A program made the translations under genes and the position numbers. The notes under the pieces were generated by a model. It saw only the letters and a program-made list of their open reading frames with translations, made no database searches and was not told where the DNA came from. A DNA stretch of 64,000 nucleotides from assembly GCF_030144325.1 (NCBI RefSeq), contig NZ_CP126307.1:3517001-3581000 (forward strand), given 5' to 3'. This document shows, in pieces, positions 16,562 to 26,640 of this stretch (position 1 is the first letter of the stretch; the number at the start of each line of letters is the position of its first letter). This stretch comes from Bosea vestrisii (GTDB lineage Bacteria; Pseudomonadota; Alphaproteobacteria; Rhizobiales; Beijerinckiaceae).

Positions 16562-17470
16562 ATGGCTTCGGCAGCAAGAGGTAGTTACTGGCCCTGGAAC
16601 GACCGGCAGGGGCGCTTCTCGGCGCTGCGGGCCTGCTGCTTTGCGCTCGTGCTCATCCCCGCCTTGATCCTCGCCTGGCAGGCCTGGAGCCATCAGCTCG
16701 GTTCCAAACCCTGGACGCAGGCCGTGCACGATACCGGCACCTGGGCCCTGCGCATCCTCGTCATCACCCTCTCGGTGACGCCGCTGCGCCGCATCCTCGA
16801 CTGGAACAAGCTGATCGGCATTCGCCGCATGCTTGGCCTGTCGGCCATGGCCTATGCGCTGGGCCATCTCACCTTGTACTGCATCGATCTCGCCTTCGAC
16901 TGGGGCCTGATCGTCTCCGAGATCGTCAAGCGCTTCTATCTCGTCGTCGGCATCACCGGGCTCATCGGCCTCGTCGTGCTCGGCATCACCTCGACCGACG
17001 GCATGATCCGCCGTCTCGGTTCGGGGCGCTGGCAGCGCCTGCACAACCTCGTCTACCTGATCGCCTGCCTCGGCCTGTTTCATTTCGCGCTGCAGTCGAA
17101 GATCGACGTGACCCAGCCTGTGCTGCTGACCGGCCTGTTCGCGCTGTTGCTGGCCTATCGCGGGCTGGGTCGCCTTGGCATTCCGCTGAGCTTTGGCTCG
17201 CTCGCGCTGACCGCCCTAGCCACTGGCCTCGCCACCGCATTGGCCGAAACCGCGTGGTACGCCTTCGCCACCGGCGCCTCGGCCTGGCTGATCTTCCAGG
17301 CCAATGCCGACATCGTCGTCTATCAGGATTGGACGGCTGTGCGGCCGGGCCATTGGGTTGCGCTGGTCGGGCTCGGGCTCGCGGTGCTGCATCTTTTCCG
17401 CAAGCCTGCACCGAAGCCGGCAAGGCGTGAGCGCCCGCCGGCAATGGCCTCCGAGGCGGCTGGCGGCTGA
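16562..17470 (+). CDS. msrQ: MsrQ-like heme-binding membrane subunit (ferric-reductase-like domain)
   Basis: A protein of about 302 residues with six or more membrane helices and the histidines expected for heme ligands (ALGHLTLY, RLHNLVYL, GLFHFAL). MsrQ passes electrons from the quinone pool or a flavin reductase to the periplasmic methionine-sulfoxide reductase MsrP. No msrP gene is adjacent here, and the C-terminus is longer than usual, with extra helices near residues 225-280. The family assignment is good; the partner is uncertain. Confidence 0.75.
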   Translation: MASAARGSYWPWNDRQGRFSALRACCFALVLIPALILAWQAWSHQLGSKPWTQAVHDTGTWALRILVITLSVTPLRRILDWNKLIGIRRMLGLSAMAYALGHLTLYCIDLAFDWGLIVSEIVKRFYLVVGITGLIGLVVLGITSTDGMIRRLGSGRWQRLHNLVYLIACLGLFHFALQSKIDVTQPVLLTGLFALLLAYRGLGRLGIPLSFGSLALTALATGLATALAETAWYAFATGASAWLIFQANADIVVYQDWTAVRPGHWVALVGLGLAVLHLFRKPAPKPARRERPPAMASEAAGG

Positions 17471-17473
17471 GCC

Positions 17474-18733
17474 TCAGCCCTCGCGCCGCGCTAGCTCCAA
17501 TATGGTCTCGATCAGCACGCGGATGGCGATACCGGCGTCGAGCTCGGTCATGGCCTCCAGCGGCGAATGGCTGATGCCCTTCTCGCAGCGCACGAACAGC
17601 ATGGCCGAGGGGCAGAGCTTCGCCATTTCCATGGCGTCGTGACCAGCGCCCGAGGGCAGGCGCCGCGCCGTCAAATTCGAGCCGGTGCGGGCGATTCCGA
17701 CAGCGAGCGCCTCCTGCAGGCCCTCGTCCATCGGCACGGCGTCGCCGCGCGAATAGGGCGTGATCGTCAGGTCGACCCCGCGGCGCGTCGCGATCTCGGC
17801 GAAGCGACGCTGGATCTCCACGTCCATGCTGGCGACGATCGTCCCGTCCGGTGCCCGGAAGTCGATGGTGAAGTCGACCGCGCCCGGTACGACATTGGTG
17901 GCGCCGGGATCGGCCCGGAACACGCCGACCGTGCCAACCGCGCGCTCATGTTCCCGCGCGATAGCCTCCAGCGCCAGCGCCATCTCGGCCGCCGCCGTGA
18001 GCGCATCCTTGCGCAACTCCATCGGCACCGTCCCGGCATGGCCGGCCTCGCCGGTGACGCGCACGCCGGCGCGGCCCTGCGCGGCGATGGCGGTGACGAT
18101 GCCGACCGCTTCATTCTCGGCTTCGAGCACCGGACCCTGCTCGATATGGACCTCGAGATAGGCCTTCACGCAGCCCGGCTTGCGGGCGAGCGCCGCGATT
18201 CCCGCCGGATCGCCGCCGAAGGCGATAAGTGCGTCTCGCAGCACGACGCCTTCAGCGTCGCGCGCCGCGAGCCAGCCCTGGTCATAGCGGCCGGTCAGCG
18301 CCGCCGAGGTCGAGAGCGAGGTCGGGAAACGCACGGTCTCCTCGTCGCCGAAGGCGACGACTTCGAGCGCGAAAGGCAGGGGGATGCCGGCATCCCTGAT
18401 CGCCTGCACCGCCAGGATGCCGGCGACGACGCCGAGATTGCCATCGAAGCGCCCGCCATCGCGGACGGTGTCGATATGCGAGCCGATCAGCACTGCCGGC
18501 AGGCCGGGGATTGCGCCCTCGCGCCGGCCCTGCACCGAGCCGGCGGCATCGATGAAGGCGGTCAGGCCAGAGACCTCCATCGCGCCCTTGACGTATTCCG
18601 CGCCCTGCCGGTGCGACGGCGAGAGATAGAGCCGCGTCAGCTTGCGCGGCTCGTCGGTGAACCGGTTGAGGCCGGCGAGGGCGGCGAAGGCGCGGGCGCC
18701 GAGCACGGCGGGCGAAGGCAGGGGCGTGGTCAT
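17474..18733 (-). CDS. M20 family Zn-dependent amidohydrolase (allantoate amidohydrolase / carbamoylase type)
   Basis: A 419-residue protein with all metal-binding motifs of the hydantoinase/carbamoylase branch: GSHIDTVRDGGRFDGNLG near residue 84, GDEETVRF near 130, HIEQGP near 196 and GAGHDAMEMA near 362. Such enzymes hydrolyse N-carbamoyl amino acids, ureidoglycolate or allantoate. Nothing in the neighbourhood decides between them. It is convergent with msrQ, only 3 bases apart. Confidence 0.87.
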   Translation of the reverse strand: MTTPLPSPAVLGARAFAALAGLNRFTDEPRKLTRLYLSPSHRQGAEYVKGAMEVSGLTAFIDAAGSVQGRREGAIPGLPAVLIGSHIDTVRDGGRFDGNLGVVAGILAVQAIRDAGIPLPFALEVVAFGDEETVRFPTSLSTSAALTGRYDQGWLAARDAEGVVLRDALIAFGGDPAGIAALARKPGCVKAYLEVHIEQGPVLEAENEAVGIVTAIAAQGRAGVRVTGEAGHAGTVPMELRKDALTAAAEMALALEAIAREHERAVGTVGVFRADPGATNVVPGAVDFTIDFRAPDGTIVASMDVEIQRRFAEIATRRGVDLTITPYSRGDAVPMDEGLQEALAVGIARTGSNLTARRLPSGAGHDAMEMAKLCPSAMLFVRCEKGISHSPLEAMTELDAGIAIRVLIETILELARREG

Positions 18734-18802
18734 GAGGTCAATCTAGCGGGCTGGTCATGGACGTGGCCAGCCCGCTTTAGCGCGGCAGGAGCGATTTGGC
18801 TG

Positions 18803-19549
18803 TCAGTAGGTCGCGCGCCCGCCCGACAGGTCGAAGACGGCGCCGGTGGTGAAGCTGTTTTCGGCTGAGGCGAGGAAGGCGACCATCGAAGCGACTTCGT
18901 CAGGCTGCAGGAAGCGTCCGCGCGGGATCTTGGCCAGCATGTAGCCGATATGCTCCTCGCTCATCTGGTCGAAGATGCGGGTGCGTGCGGCGGCCGGGGT
19001 GATGCAGTTCACCGCGATGTCCTGCTGGGCCAGCTCCTTGCCGAGCGATTTGGTCAGCGCGATCACCGCTGCCTTCGAGGCCGAATAGGCCGAGGCGTTG
19101 GGGTTGCCTTCCTTGCCGGCGATCGAGGCGACAAGCACGAGCCGCCCGTAATTGCGCTTGAGCATGCCGGGGATCACCGCCTGACAGCAATGCAAGGTGC
19201 CATCGACATTGAGGCGCATGATCTTCGCCCACTCGTCGAGCGGGTATTCCCAGGTCTTCAGGTTCGGCCCGGCGATGCCGGCGCTGGTGACGAGGATGTC
19301 GACGCTGCCATGACGCTGCTCCAGCTCGGCGGCGGCTGCGTTCACCGCTTTGGCATCGGTCACGTCGATTGCAAGCCCGCTTGCCGCCGGCCCGATCGCG
19401 GCGGCCGCGTCATCGGCGAGCTTGCCGTCGAGGTCCCAGATCGCGACCTTGGCGCCGCTGCTGGCAAGACGTTCGGCAACGGCACGGCCGATACCCTGCG
19501 CGCCGCCGGTGATGATGGCGACCCTGCCGTTCAAATCGATTTGATTCAT
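18803..19549 (-). CDS. SDR family NAD(P)-dependent oxidoreductase
   Basis: A 248-residue classical short-chain dehydrogenase: cofactor motif TGGAQGIG (residues 15-22), SAGIAG near 90, catalytic Ser in VASIAGKEG and the YSASK tetrad residues near 157. It resembles FabG-like 3-oxoacyl or sugar dehydrogenases; the substrate is unknown. The acidic residue at the end of the second strand (WDLDGK) suggests a preference for NAD. Confidence 0.9.
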   Translation of the reverse strand: MNQIDLNGRVAIITGGAQGIGRAVAERLASSGAKVAIWDLDGKLADDAAAAIGPAASGLAIDVTDAKAVNAAAAELEQRHGSVDILVTSAGIAGPNLKTWEYPLDEWAKIMRLNVDGTLHCCQAVIPGMLKRNYGRLVLVASIAGKEGNPNASAYSASKAAVIALTKSLGKELAQQDIAVNCITPAAARTRIFDQMSEEHIGYMLAKIPRGRFLQPDEVASMVAFLASAENSFTTGAVFDLSGGRATY

Positions 19550-19650
19550 TGAAATGATGCCCCTCCCTGGAACTGCGTGCGGACTTTAGCGCAAAGCCAT
19601 CCACCGCAAAGTCGCGGCAGCTCAAGGGAGGGTTGCGTCAGGCTGGCTCC

Positions 19651-21108
19651 TCAGCGCGCGTTTCGAAAGGCGCTTGGGCTGAACACGGTGCGCAGCAGGA
19701 TGCCAAAATCGAGCCAGAACGACCAGTTGTCGATGTACCAGTGATCATAGGCGATGCGCCGGGCCATTTTCTCGTCAGTGTCGGTCTCGCCACGCAGGCC
19801 GTTGACCTGGGCCCAGCCGGTGATGCCCGGCTTGACGTTGTGGCGCCGCGCATAGAGCGCGATCTTGCGCTGGAACTCGCGGTCATGGGCGAGCGCGTGC
19901 GGGCGCGGGCCGACCAGCGACATTTGTCCGGCGATGACGTTCAGGAGCTGCGGCAGCTCGTCGAGATTGTAGCGCCGCAGGAAACCGCCGATCCGCGTGA
20001 TGCGCGGATCGTTGCGCGTTGCCTGCCTGACCACCTCGCCGTCATCGGTCGTCGTCATCGTGCGGAACTTGAAGATCCGGAACGGCTCCTGGTTGAAGCC
20101 GAAGCGGCGCTGCAGGAACAGCACCGGGCCCTTCGAGTCGAGCTTGATCGCGATCGCGACCAGGAGGAGGAGCGGCAGGCTCAGCGTCAGGATCGCGCTC
20201 GCGGCGAGGACGTCGAAGACGCGCTTGAACAGGATCTGGACGAAGGACAGGGCCGGGCGCGTCAGCCTGAGCGAGGCGAGCGAGCCGATCCGCACGATAT
20301 GGGGATTGTCGAAGCGGTCCATGACGCGCTCCGGCGTCAGGTGGATCGCGACCGGCAGATTCATGAAGGCGTCGATGCAGGCGTCGATCGTCTCATGGTC
20401 CGACCAGGGCAGGGCGATGAAGACGGCGTCCGGCTTGAGATCACGGGCTCTGGCCGAGGCGGTGGCGAGGTCGGCAGCGAGGGCCGCGGCGGGATCGTTG
20501 ATGCGGCGCGAATCGTTGCTGCGCAGGAAGGCGACGTCGACGATCGAGAACCCGATATTCCAGGGCTGGTGGCGCGAGACGAAGGACATCACCTCGCTCT
20601 CGCGGCCGATCAGGAATACCCGCTCGGAGGTGATCCTGCCGGTCTTCGAGGCCATCGAGATGGTGCGCACGATCGCCGAGCGGGCGAGCGCGATCAGCGG
20701 CACGCCGGCGACATAGGTGACGAGGACGACGGCGCGCGAATACTGGTCGTTCACCTTGGCTATGAAGACGAGGGCGACGAAGGCGATCATCGTCAGGTTC
20801 CAGACCGTGAAGGCCGAGGTGATCTGCCCCTTGGTCGAGAGGTAGTTTTCCAGCCGGTAGCGGCCGCGCATCAGATTGGTGAAGACGAAGATCGCAGCGA
20901 TCATCGAGGCGAGCTCGACGGTGACCTTGTCGTTGCCGAGATGGCGATAGGCGACGAAGTGGTAGACGATCGAGGTGCCGCCGACCACGGTCAGAACCGT
21001 CACCGCATCGACCAGCGCGGTGATCAGGCCGATCCAGTGTCGCAGCACATTGGCGCGCTGGTCGGCTGCCGTGGTGACTTCATAGTTCAGGTCGTTGACG
21101 CTCATCAT
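19651..21108 (-). CDS. Undecaprenyl-phosphate glucose phosphotransferase (exopolysaccharide initiation)
   Basis: A 485-residue polyprenyl glycosyl-1-phosphate transferase of the WcaJ/ExoY type. The N-terminal part has several membrane helices and a CoA-binding-like domain (RVFLIGRESEVM); the C-terminal catalytic domain shows KRVFDVLAASAIL, FKFRTMTT, NLDELPQLLNVIAG and SLVGPRPH. It attaches the first sugar phosphate to the lipid carrier for exopolysaccharide. It is divergent from a WecG-type glycosyltransferase, so the two probably act in one pathway. Confidence 0.92.
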   Translation of the reverse strand: MMSVNDLNYEVTTAADQRANVLRHWIGLITALVDAVTVLTVVGGTSIVYHFVAYRHLGNDKVTVELASMIAAIFVFTNLMRGRYRLENYLSTKGQITSAFTVWNLTMIAFVALVFIAKVNDQYSRAVVLVTYVAGVPLIALARSAIVRTISMASKTGRITSERVFLIGRESEVMSFVSRHQPWNIGFSIVDVAFLRSNDSRRINDPAAALAADLATASARARDLKPDAVFIALPWSDHETIDACIDAFMNLPVAIHLTPERVMDRFDNPHIVRIGSLASLRLTRPALSFVQILFKRVFDVLAASAILTLSLPLLLLVAIAIKLDSKGPVLFLQRRFGFNQEPFRIFKFRTMTTTDDGEVVRQATRNDPRITRIGGFLRRYNLDELPQLLNVIAGQMSLVGPRPHALAHDREFQRKIALYARRHNVKPGITGWAQVNGLRGETDTDEKMARRIAYDHWYIDNWSFWLDFGILLRTVFSPSAFRNAR

Positions 21109-21368
21109 GCCGCGCTCGCTCGGTCATGGGCAGTCCGGATTCGGCACAGGGGATGCGCCGAAAGGCCGCCTCACCCGTCGAGGTGGCAAGGGCGATGCCG
21201 TAGAGGCATGAAGCCGGTTTCGCGGAAAATGCGCCGGAATCGGCCCGGATAAACCGGAGTCAGGCGCAGCACGAGCGGAGCACGTCCCATTACGGAACAG
21301 CCCGTGGGACAGAGGGCAAGCGGAGCGACAAGACCACTCTCGGATCAGGGAAAGACAGCGTTCATCCT

Positions 21369-22262
21369 ATGGCGGGGTTTCGCTTGACCCTGGCAAGAAA
21401 CGAAACGAAGACAACAGCCTACGCCGTCAGCATGGCGACGTGTGCGCCAGCAGCGATCGAGATGAACGTCGTTCTCTTCCAGTCTTCGCAGCGACGGGCC
21501 GCCCATTCCGCCCCGCCCGAACCGCCGCGCCGCGACATCGCCGGCGTTCCGGTGGCAGCGCTGACGCACGACGAGGCGCTCGCACTGGTCGATCATGCTT
21601 TCGACGGCGGCGGCCATCTGCATCTGGCCTACTGCAACGCCAATCTCGTCAATATCGCCGCGCGCGATGCCGGATTGCGCGAGCATCTCGCCGGCTTCCT
21701 GGTCCTGCCCGACGGGATCGGCGTCGATATCGCCTCGCGCCTGCTCTACGGCACGACATTCCCGGCCAATCTCAACGGCACCGATTTTACGCCCGCCATC
21801 CTCGCCGCCCGCAGGCGGCCGCTCTCGGTGATGCTGCTCGGCGGCAAGCCGGGCGTTGCCGAGCGTGCGGCGGCGAGGCTGCGTGCCGACTACCCGCAGC
21901 ATCGCTTCGCAGTGCTGAGCCATGGCTATTTCGAACCAGAAGTGGAGGCGGCCCTGCTGGCGCGGCTCGCGCACGAGCGGCCCGACCTGCTGCTGGTCGC
22001 CTTCGGCAATCCGCGGCAGGAGCAGTGGATCGCCGACCGGATCGACGCCCGCCACTGCGCGGTCGCGGCCGGGATCGGCGCGCTGTTCGACTTCCTCGCC
22101 GGCGAGGTCGCGCGAGCGCCTGAGGCGGTGCGCGCGCTGCGGCTCGAATGGATCTATCGGCTCTGGCTCGAGCCGCGCCGGCTCTGGCGGCGCTATGTCG
22201 TCGGAAATCCCGCCTTCCTGATGCGCGTGCTGCGCCAGAAGCTGGCAGGGCGCAGCGCCTGA
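21369..22262 (+). CDS. WecG/TagA/CpsF family glycosyltransferase
   Basis: A protein of up to 297 residues with the family signatures YCNANLVNIAARD, LPDGIGVDIASRLLYG, DFTPAI and FGNPRQEQWI. It transfers a second sugar (often an N-acetylmannosamine or glucuronic acid type) onto a lipid-linked acceptor. The start is uncertain: ATG codons at 21369, 21432 and 21462 are all in frame, and none has a strong ribosome-binding site; the family core begins near residue 57 of the longest form. It is divergent from the glucose phosphotransferase gene. Confidence 0.88.
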   Translation: MAGFRLTLARNETKTTAYAVSMATCAPAAIEMNVVLFQSSQRRAAHSAPPEPPRRDIAGVPVAALTHDEALALVDHAFDGGGHLHLAYCNANLVNIAARDAGLREHLAGFLVLPDGIGVDIASRLLYGTTFPANLNGTDFTPAILAARRRPLSVMLLGGKPGVAERAAARLRADYPQHRFAVLSHGYFEPEVEAALLARLAHERPDLLLVAFGNPRQEQWIADRIDARHCAVAAGIGALFDFLAGEVARAPEAVRALRLEWIYRLWLEPRRLWRRYVVGNPAFLMRVLRQKLAGRSA

Positions 22263-22268
22263 GGGCTT

Positions 22269-23390
22269 CTAGGGTTTCTTCCCGACGATGACGCCGAAGA
22301 GCGGGCCGGCGCCGATCATCACCAGAAAGACCCTGATGATGTGATGGGCCGCGACGAAGGCGACTTCGGTGTGCAGCGCCAGCGCGATCAGGCTCATCTC
22401 GGCGAGGCCCCCGGGCGAGTAGGCCAGGATCAGGGGTACCGGCTTGTAGCTCGAGACATGCGCCACCGCGAAGGCGAAGACCAGCGTCAGCACCACCAGG
22501 ATCACGGTCGAGCCGAGCGAGAGCACGAGGATGCGCAGGATCGCCTGCGGCGGCGTGCCGACGAAGCGGCAGCCGATGGTGACGCCGAGGATCAGCTGGG
22601 CGACGTTGACGATCTCGTAGGGCGGCACGGAATCGCTGAGGCCGACGAGATGCACGACGGCCGAGACCAGCATCGGCCCGAGCAACTGCTTCGCCGGCAG
22701 TCGCAAAGCATGGGCGAGCATCACCCCGGCGATCGCGCTGGCTATCAGCCAGAACCAGCCCAGCGCCGACGTCTGAAACACCGATGGGCCCTGGTTGCGG
22801 TTGATGCCGAGCGAGACGCCTTCGAGCCATTGCACGATGAAGGGCAGCGTCATCACCACCAGGAGGATGCGGGCGGAATGGATCAACGCGATGGTGCGGG
22901 CATCGCCGCCCTTCTCCTCGCCGGTGATCACCATCTCGACGAGGCCGCCCGGCATGCCGGAGAAGAAGGCCGTCACGGGATCGTAGCCGGCGACGCGGCG
23001 AAAGTAAGTGACGCAGCACAGGCCGCAGGCGACCATGAACAGCACGAGGCCGCCGAGCGTCGGCAGCCAGTTCGGCATCTGCGCGACGATTTCCGGCTTG
23101 AAGCCGGAGCCGAGCAGCACGCCGATCACCGCTGACATCGGCGGGCGGATCACTGACGGTGCCGCCACCGGTGTGCGGGCGATGGCGGCGGCGGTGCAGA
23201 ACACCATCGAGCCCAGCATCCAGGGCAGCGGCAGGCGGTAATAGGCGAAGAGCCAGCCGCCGAGCGTGCCGAGGGCGAGGGCGAAGAGGAAACGGCGCCA
23301 GGGAAAGCGGCGCGGCGACAATTCGCTGATGCCGTTGACCGCATCCCTCAGCAGATCCCGCATCGCCCCGATCACCTCCCTGAGACGCAT
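22269..23390 (-). CDS. AbrB family membrane protein
   Basis: A 373-residue protein with about ten membrane helices and the AbrB-family pattern seen twice (GWLFAYYRLPLPWMLGSM in the first half and QLLGPMLVSAVVHL in the second), plus AFFSGMPGGLVEM and AYSPGGLAEM at equivalent points of the two halves. The internal repeat is typical. Family members are named after an ammonia monooxygenase-associated regulator but look like transporters. Substrate unknown. Confidence 0.85.
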   Translation of the reverse strand: MRLREVIGAMRDLLRDAVNGISELSPRRFPWRRFLFALALGTLGGWLFAYYRLPLPWMLGSMVFCTAAAIARTPVAAPSVIRPPMSAVIGVLLGSGFKPEIVAQMPNWLPTLGGLVLFMVACGLCCVTYFRRVAGYDPVTAFFSGMPGGLVEMVITGEEKGGDARTIALIHSARILLVVMTLPFIVQWLEGVSLGINRNQGPSVFQTSALGWFWLIASAIAGVMLAHALRLPAKQLLGPMLVSAVVHLVGLSDSVPPYEIVNVAQLILGVTIGCRFVGTPPQAILRILVLSLGSTVILVVLTLVFAFAVAHVSSYKPVPLILAYSPGGLAEMSLIALALHTEVAFVAAHHIIRVFLVMIGAGPLFGVIVGKKP

Positions 23391-23606
23391 GCGCGTAGCG
23401 GCGTCACGGCGCTGCTATACGCCATCCGCATGGCGATGACAGGGCGTTGTCGGCATGGCGCCTTTGCCCTCTTGGCGGAGCGGGCGGATGTGGCGGCAAC
23501 CCCGCCATGCTCGCAAGCCACTGACGAACGGGCGGAAAATCAGCGACAGTCGAGTCCTGCAGATATCTGATAGGCCGTCGGCGTCATCGCCCGGCTCGAG
23601 GCAGCC

Positions 23607-24701
23607 ATGAGCGAAGACCGCCTTTCGGAAGCGACCGGTCGCGGCAGCGAAGGCGTCGGCTTGGCCGAGGCACTGCCTGTTTCGGCCGACGAGGACGGCA
23701 GTCCGGCAGAGCCTCCCGAATCCAGCGGCCCTGAACGGCCGCTACCGCCGGTTCTCTCCACCCCCTCTCGCGAGAGCTGGCTCGCGACCCGCCGCAATCG
23801 CGCCGGCCTGTGGTGGCGCAGGGCGAGCCCAAACTTACGCGGCACCGTCTACATGATCACCGCGCTGCTGGTTTACGCGGTAATGGTCGGCGCCTTCAAA
23901 CATCTCGGCACGGCGATCCCGCTGGTCGAGACGCTGATGATCCGCCAGATCATCATGAGCGCCGTGATCGTCGCCATTGCCGGCCGCAGCCTGAAACAGG
24001 CATTGAAGACGGACCGGCCCGGCCTGCAGATCTTCCGCGGCCTGATCACCCTGGCTTCGATGCTCTGCGGCTTCAGCGCCCTCATCCACATACCGCTGGC
24101 CCAGGCGACCTCGATCAGCTTCAGCCAGGTGCTGTTCGTCACCGTCGCCGCCGTGCTGATCCTGAAGGAGCGCGTCGATCGGGCGCGTTGGGTCGCGACC
24201 GTACTCGGCTTTGCCGGCGTGCTGATCATGCTCAACCCGTCGGCCGATGGGCTGAACTTCTGGGCGCTGATGTCGCTTTGCGGTGCGCTGTTCGGCGCCG
24301 GCATCACCATCAGCGTGCGCATCCTCGGCACCAGCGAGCGGACCGAGACGATCCTGATCTATCAGGGCCTGGTGCTGATGGTCGTGCTCGCCTGGCCGGC
24401 CTGGGCCCTCTGGGTCTGGCCGACAGCCGAGCAACGGTTCTGGCTGGTGCTGCTCAGCCTGTTCGGTACCGCCGGGCAATGGCTGATCACCAAGGCCTAT
24501 CAGGTCGGCGAGGCGTCGGCGCTGGCGCCGCTCGATTTCAGCCGCTTGATCCTGGCTGTTTTCACCGGCTTCGTCTTCTTCGCCGAGATACCGACGCTGA
24601 CGACACTCATCGGCGCGGCCATCGTCATCGGCGCGACGCTCTACACCATGCGCCGCAATGCCCGCGGCCGGGTCGGCGCCGACCTGTCCACCCCGCCCTG
24701 A
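23607..24701 (+). CDS. EamA/DMT family transporter
   Basis: A 364-residue protein with a hydrophilic N-terminal region of about 75 residues, followed by ten membrane helices in two EamA repeats (ITALLVYAVMVGAFKHLG begins the first). The region before the first helix is long for this family, so a later start cannot be excluded. Exported or imported metabolite unknown. It ends 21 bases before the formamidase-like gene, suggesting an operon. Confidence 0.88.
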   Translation: MSEDRLSEATGRGSEGVGLAEALPVSADEDGSPAEPPESSGPERPLPPVLSTPSRESWLATRRNRAGLWWRRASPNLRGTVYMITALLVYAVMVGAFKHLGTAIPLVETLMIRQIIMSAVIVAIAGRSLKQALKTDRPGLQIFRGLITLASMLCGFSALIHIPLAQATSISFSQVLFVTVAAVLILKERVDRARWVATVLGFAGVLIMLNPSADGLNFWALMSLCGALFGAGITISVRILGTSERTETILIYQGLVLMVVLAWPAWALWVWPTAEQRFWLVLLSLFGTAGQWLITKAYQVGEASALAPLDFSRLILAVFTGFVFFAEIPTLTTLIGAAIVIGATLYTMRRNARGRVGADLSTPP

Positions 24702-24722
24702 CGCTCAAGCCACGAGACGCCC

Positions 24723-25658
24723 ATGACGCATCATCAGCTCGATGCCTCCCTCGCCACCTGCCATTGGGGCTATTTCGACGCCGGGCTGAAGCCGGTGCTG
24801 GAGATCGAGAGCGGCGACAGCGTCACCATCCGCACCGTCACCGGCGGCCCCGCCCACCTGCCCGAGGGCAATGCGACGATCCCGCCGGAGATCCACGAGA
24901 TCCATGAAAAGGCCGAGCGCATGGTGCCCGGCCATATCCTCACCGGTCCGATCGCGGTGAAGGGCGCCAAGCCTGGCCAGGTGCTGGAGGTGCAGATCAG
25001 GAGCGTGAAGCCGCGCACCGATTTTGGCTACACCATGTTCCGCCCGCTCGGCGGCACGCTGCCGGACGAGTTCGATTATCACGCCTTCCGCTACATCCAT
25101 CTCGACCGCGAGCGGAAAGTCGCGAACCTGCCCTGGGGCATGGAATTGCCGCTTTCGCCCTTCTTCGGCGTGATGGGCACGGCGCCGCCGGCGCATTGGG
25201 GCCGGCTGACCTCGCTGATCCCGCGCGCCTTCGGCGGCAATCTCGACAACAAGGAATTGGGTGCCGGCGCGACCCTCTATCTGCCTGTTTTCGTCGAGGG
25301 CGCCCTGTTCTCCTGCGGCGACGGCCATGGCGCCCAAGGCGATGGCGAGGTCTGCATCACTGCGATCGAGACGGCGCTGGAAGGCACCTTCGAATTCTAC
25401 CTGCGCGAGGATCTCTCCTTCGCAATGCCGCGCGGCGAGACCAAGACCCACCACATCACCATGGGGATCGACCCCGATCTCGATATCTGCGCCCAGAATG
25501 CGTTGAGGGAGATGATCGGCCTGATCACCTCGCAGACGAAGCTGACGCGGGACGAGGCCTATATGCTCTGCAGCCTCGCCGCCGATCTGCGCGTGACCCA
25601 GACGGTCAACGGCTCCAAGGGCATCCACTGCATGCTGCCGAAGAGCCTGGTGGCGTAA
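24723..25658 (+). CDS. Acetamidase/formamidase family protein
   Basis: A 311-residue protein with the family motifs GDSVTIRTVTGGP near residue 35, GHILTGPIAVKGAKPGQVLEV near 80, SPFFGVMGTAP near 145, and the SCGDGHGAQGDGEVC segment near 200 that carries the presumed metal and active-site residues. Members hydrolyse short amides. Co-transcription with the EamA transporter suggests a small amide or a derived amino compound, but the substrate is not known. Confidence 0.9.
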   Translation: MTHHQLDASLATCHWGYFDAGLKPVLEIESGDSVTIRTVTGGPAHLPEGNATIPPEIHEIHEKAERMVPGHILTGPIAVKGAKPGQVLEVQIRSVKPRTDFGYTMFRPLGGTLPDEFDYHAFRYIHLDRERKVANLPWGMELPLSPFFGVMGTAPPAHWGRLTSLIPRAFGGNLDNKELGAGATLYLPVFVEGALFSCGDGHGAQGDGEVCITAIETALEGTFEFYLREDLSFAMPRGETKTHHITMGIDPDLDICAQNALREMIGLITSQTKLTRDEAYMLCSLAADLRVTQTVNGSKGIHCMLPKSLVA

Positions 25659-25666
25659 CGTATCCC

Positions 25667-25774
25667 CGTCATGCTCGGGCTTGACCCGAGCATCTCAGGC
25701 CGGAGCAGGCTCCAACTGGCGTCCTTTCGTCACGAGATTCTCGGATTTCAGCTTCGCTTCGTCCGAGAATGACG
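25667..25774. repeat. 108-bp dispersed palindromic element, copy 2
   Basis: Same length and orientation as the copy at 6751-6858. The first 38 bases are nearly identical, the middle differs and the end is again CCGAGAATGACG. It sits between the stop of the formamidase-like gene and the convergent aldo/keto reductase, where its stem-loops could end transcription from both sides. Confidence 0.8.
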
Positions 25775-25781
25775 CCTTGTC

Positions 25782-26624
25782 CTACAGCATCGGCAGCCCG
25801 CGCGGCTTTGGCCCGCGCGGGAAGGCGGCGTCGAGCCGGGCTATGTCCTCGTCGCCCAGCTGCAGCCCGAGCGCGCTGGCATTGTCCTGCGCATGGCCAG
25901 CCTTCGCCGCTTTCGGGATCGCGAAGACGCTTGGCTTGCGCGTCAGGAAAGCGAGCGCGATCTGACGCGGGCTCGCGCCATGCGCGCTGGCGATCTCGGC
26001 CAGCACCTTGCCTTGTGCCGAGCGCTCCTCCGGGAAATCATCCTGCCCGAACGGGCTGTAGGCGGTGACGGCGACGCCGTGCCTCTCGCACCAGGGGATC
26101 ACCGCATGTTCGATCGCCCGTTCGCGCAGATGGTAGAGTACCTGGTTGCAGGCGATCCTGCCGGGCCCGACGACGCGCAGCGCCTCGTCGAGATCGGCGA
26201 CGTCGAAATTGCTGACGCCCCAGGACAGGATCTTGCCCTCGGCCCGGAGGTCTTCGAACGCCGCGAAGGTCTCGGCCAGCGGATATGAGCCGCGCCAGTG
26301 CAGCAAATAGCAGTCGAGCCGGTCTGTCCTGAGCCGGCGCAGCGATTGCTCGCAGGCCTTGCGGGTTCCGGCCTTCGAGGCGTTGTGCGGCAACACCTTG
26401 GAAACCAGGAAGACCTCGTCGCGCCGCCCGTCGATCGCTTCGCCGGTGATCTCCTCGGCGCGGCCATCGCCATACATCTCGGCGCTGTCGATATGCGAGA
26501 GCCCGAGGTCGAGTCCGCGCCGCAGCGCCGCGATCGCTTCGCTGCGCGCTGCGCGTTCGATGTTCCAGGTGCCCTGGCCGATCCGCGAGACCACTGGACC
26601 GCCCGCGCCGAAAGCCTGTGTCAT
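25782..26624 (-). CDS. Aldo/keto reductase
   Basis: A 280-residue TIM-barrel oxidoreductase. The catalytic set is visible: Asp and Tyr in HIDSAEMYGDG, Lys in LVSKVLP and His in YLLHWRG; the NADPH site lies towards the end (FAIPKAAKAGH). The sequence resembles the YtbE/DkgA-like branch. Physiological substrate unknown. Confidence 0.9.
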   Translation of the reverse strand: MTQAFGAGGPVVSRIGQGTWNIERAARSEAIAALRRGLDLGLSHIDSAEMYGDGRAEEITGEAIDGRRDEVFLVSKVLPHNASKAGTRKACEQSLRRLRTDRLDCYLLHWRGSYPLAETFAAFEDLRAEGKILSWGVSNFDVADLDEALRVVGPGRIACNQVLYHLRERAIEHAVIPWCERHGVAVTAYSPFGQDDFPEERSAQGKVLAEIASAHGASPRQIALAFLTRKPSVFAIPKAAKAGHAQDNASALGLQLGDEDIARLDAAFPRGPKPRGLPML

Positions 26625-26640
26625 TCGCTCATCCTATCTT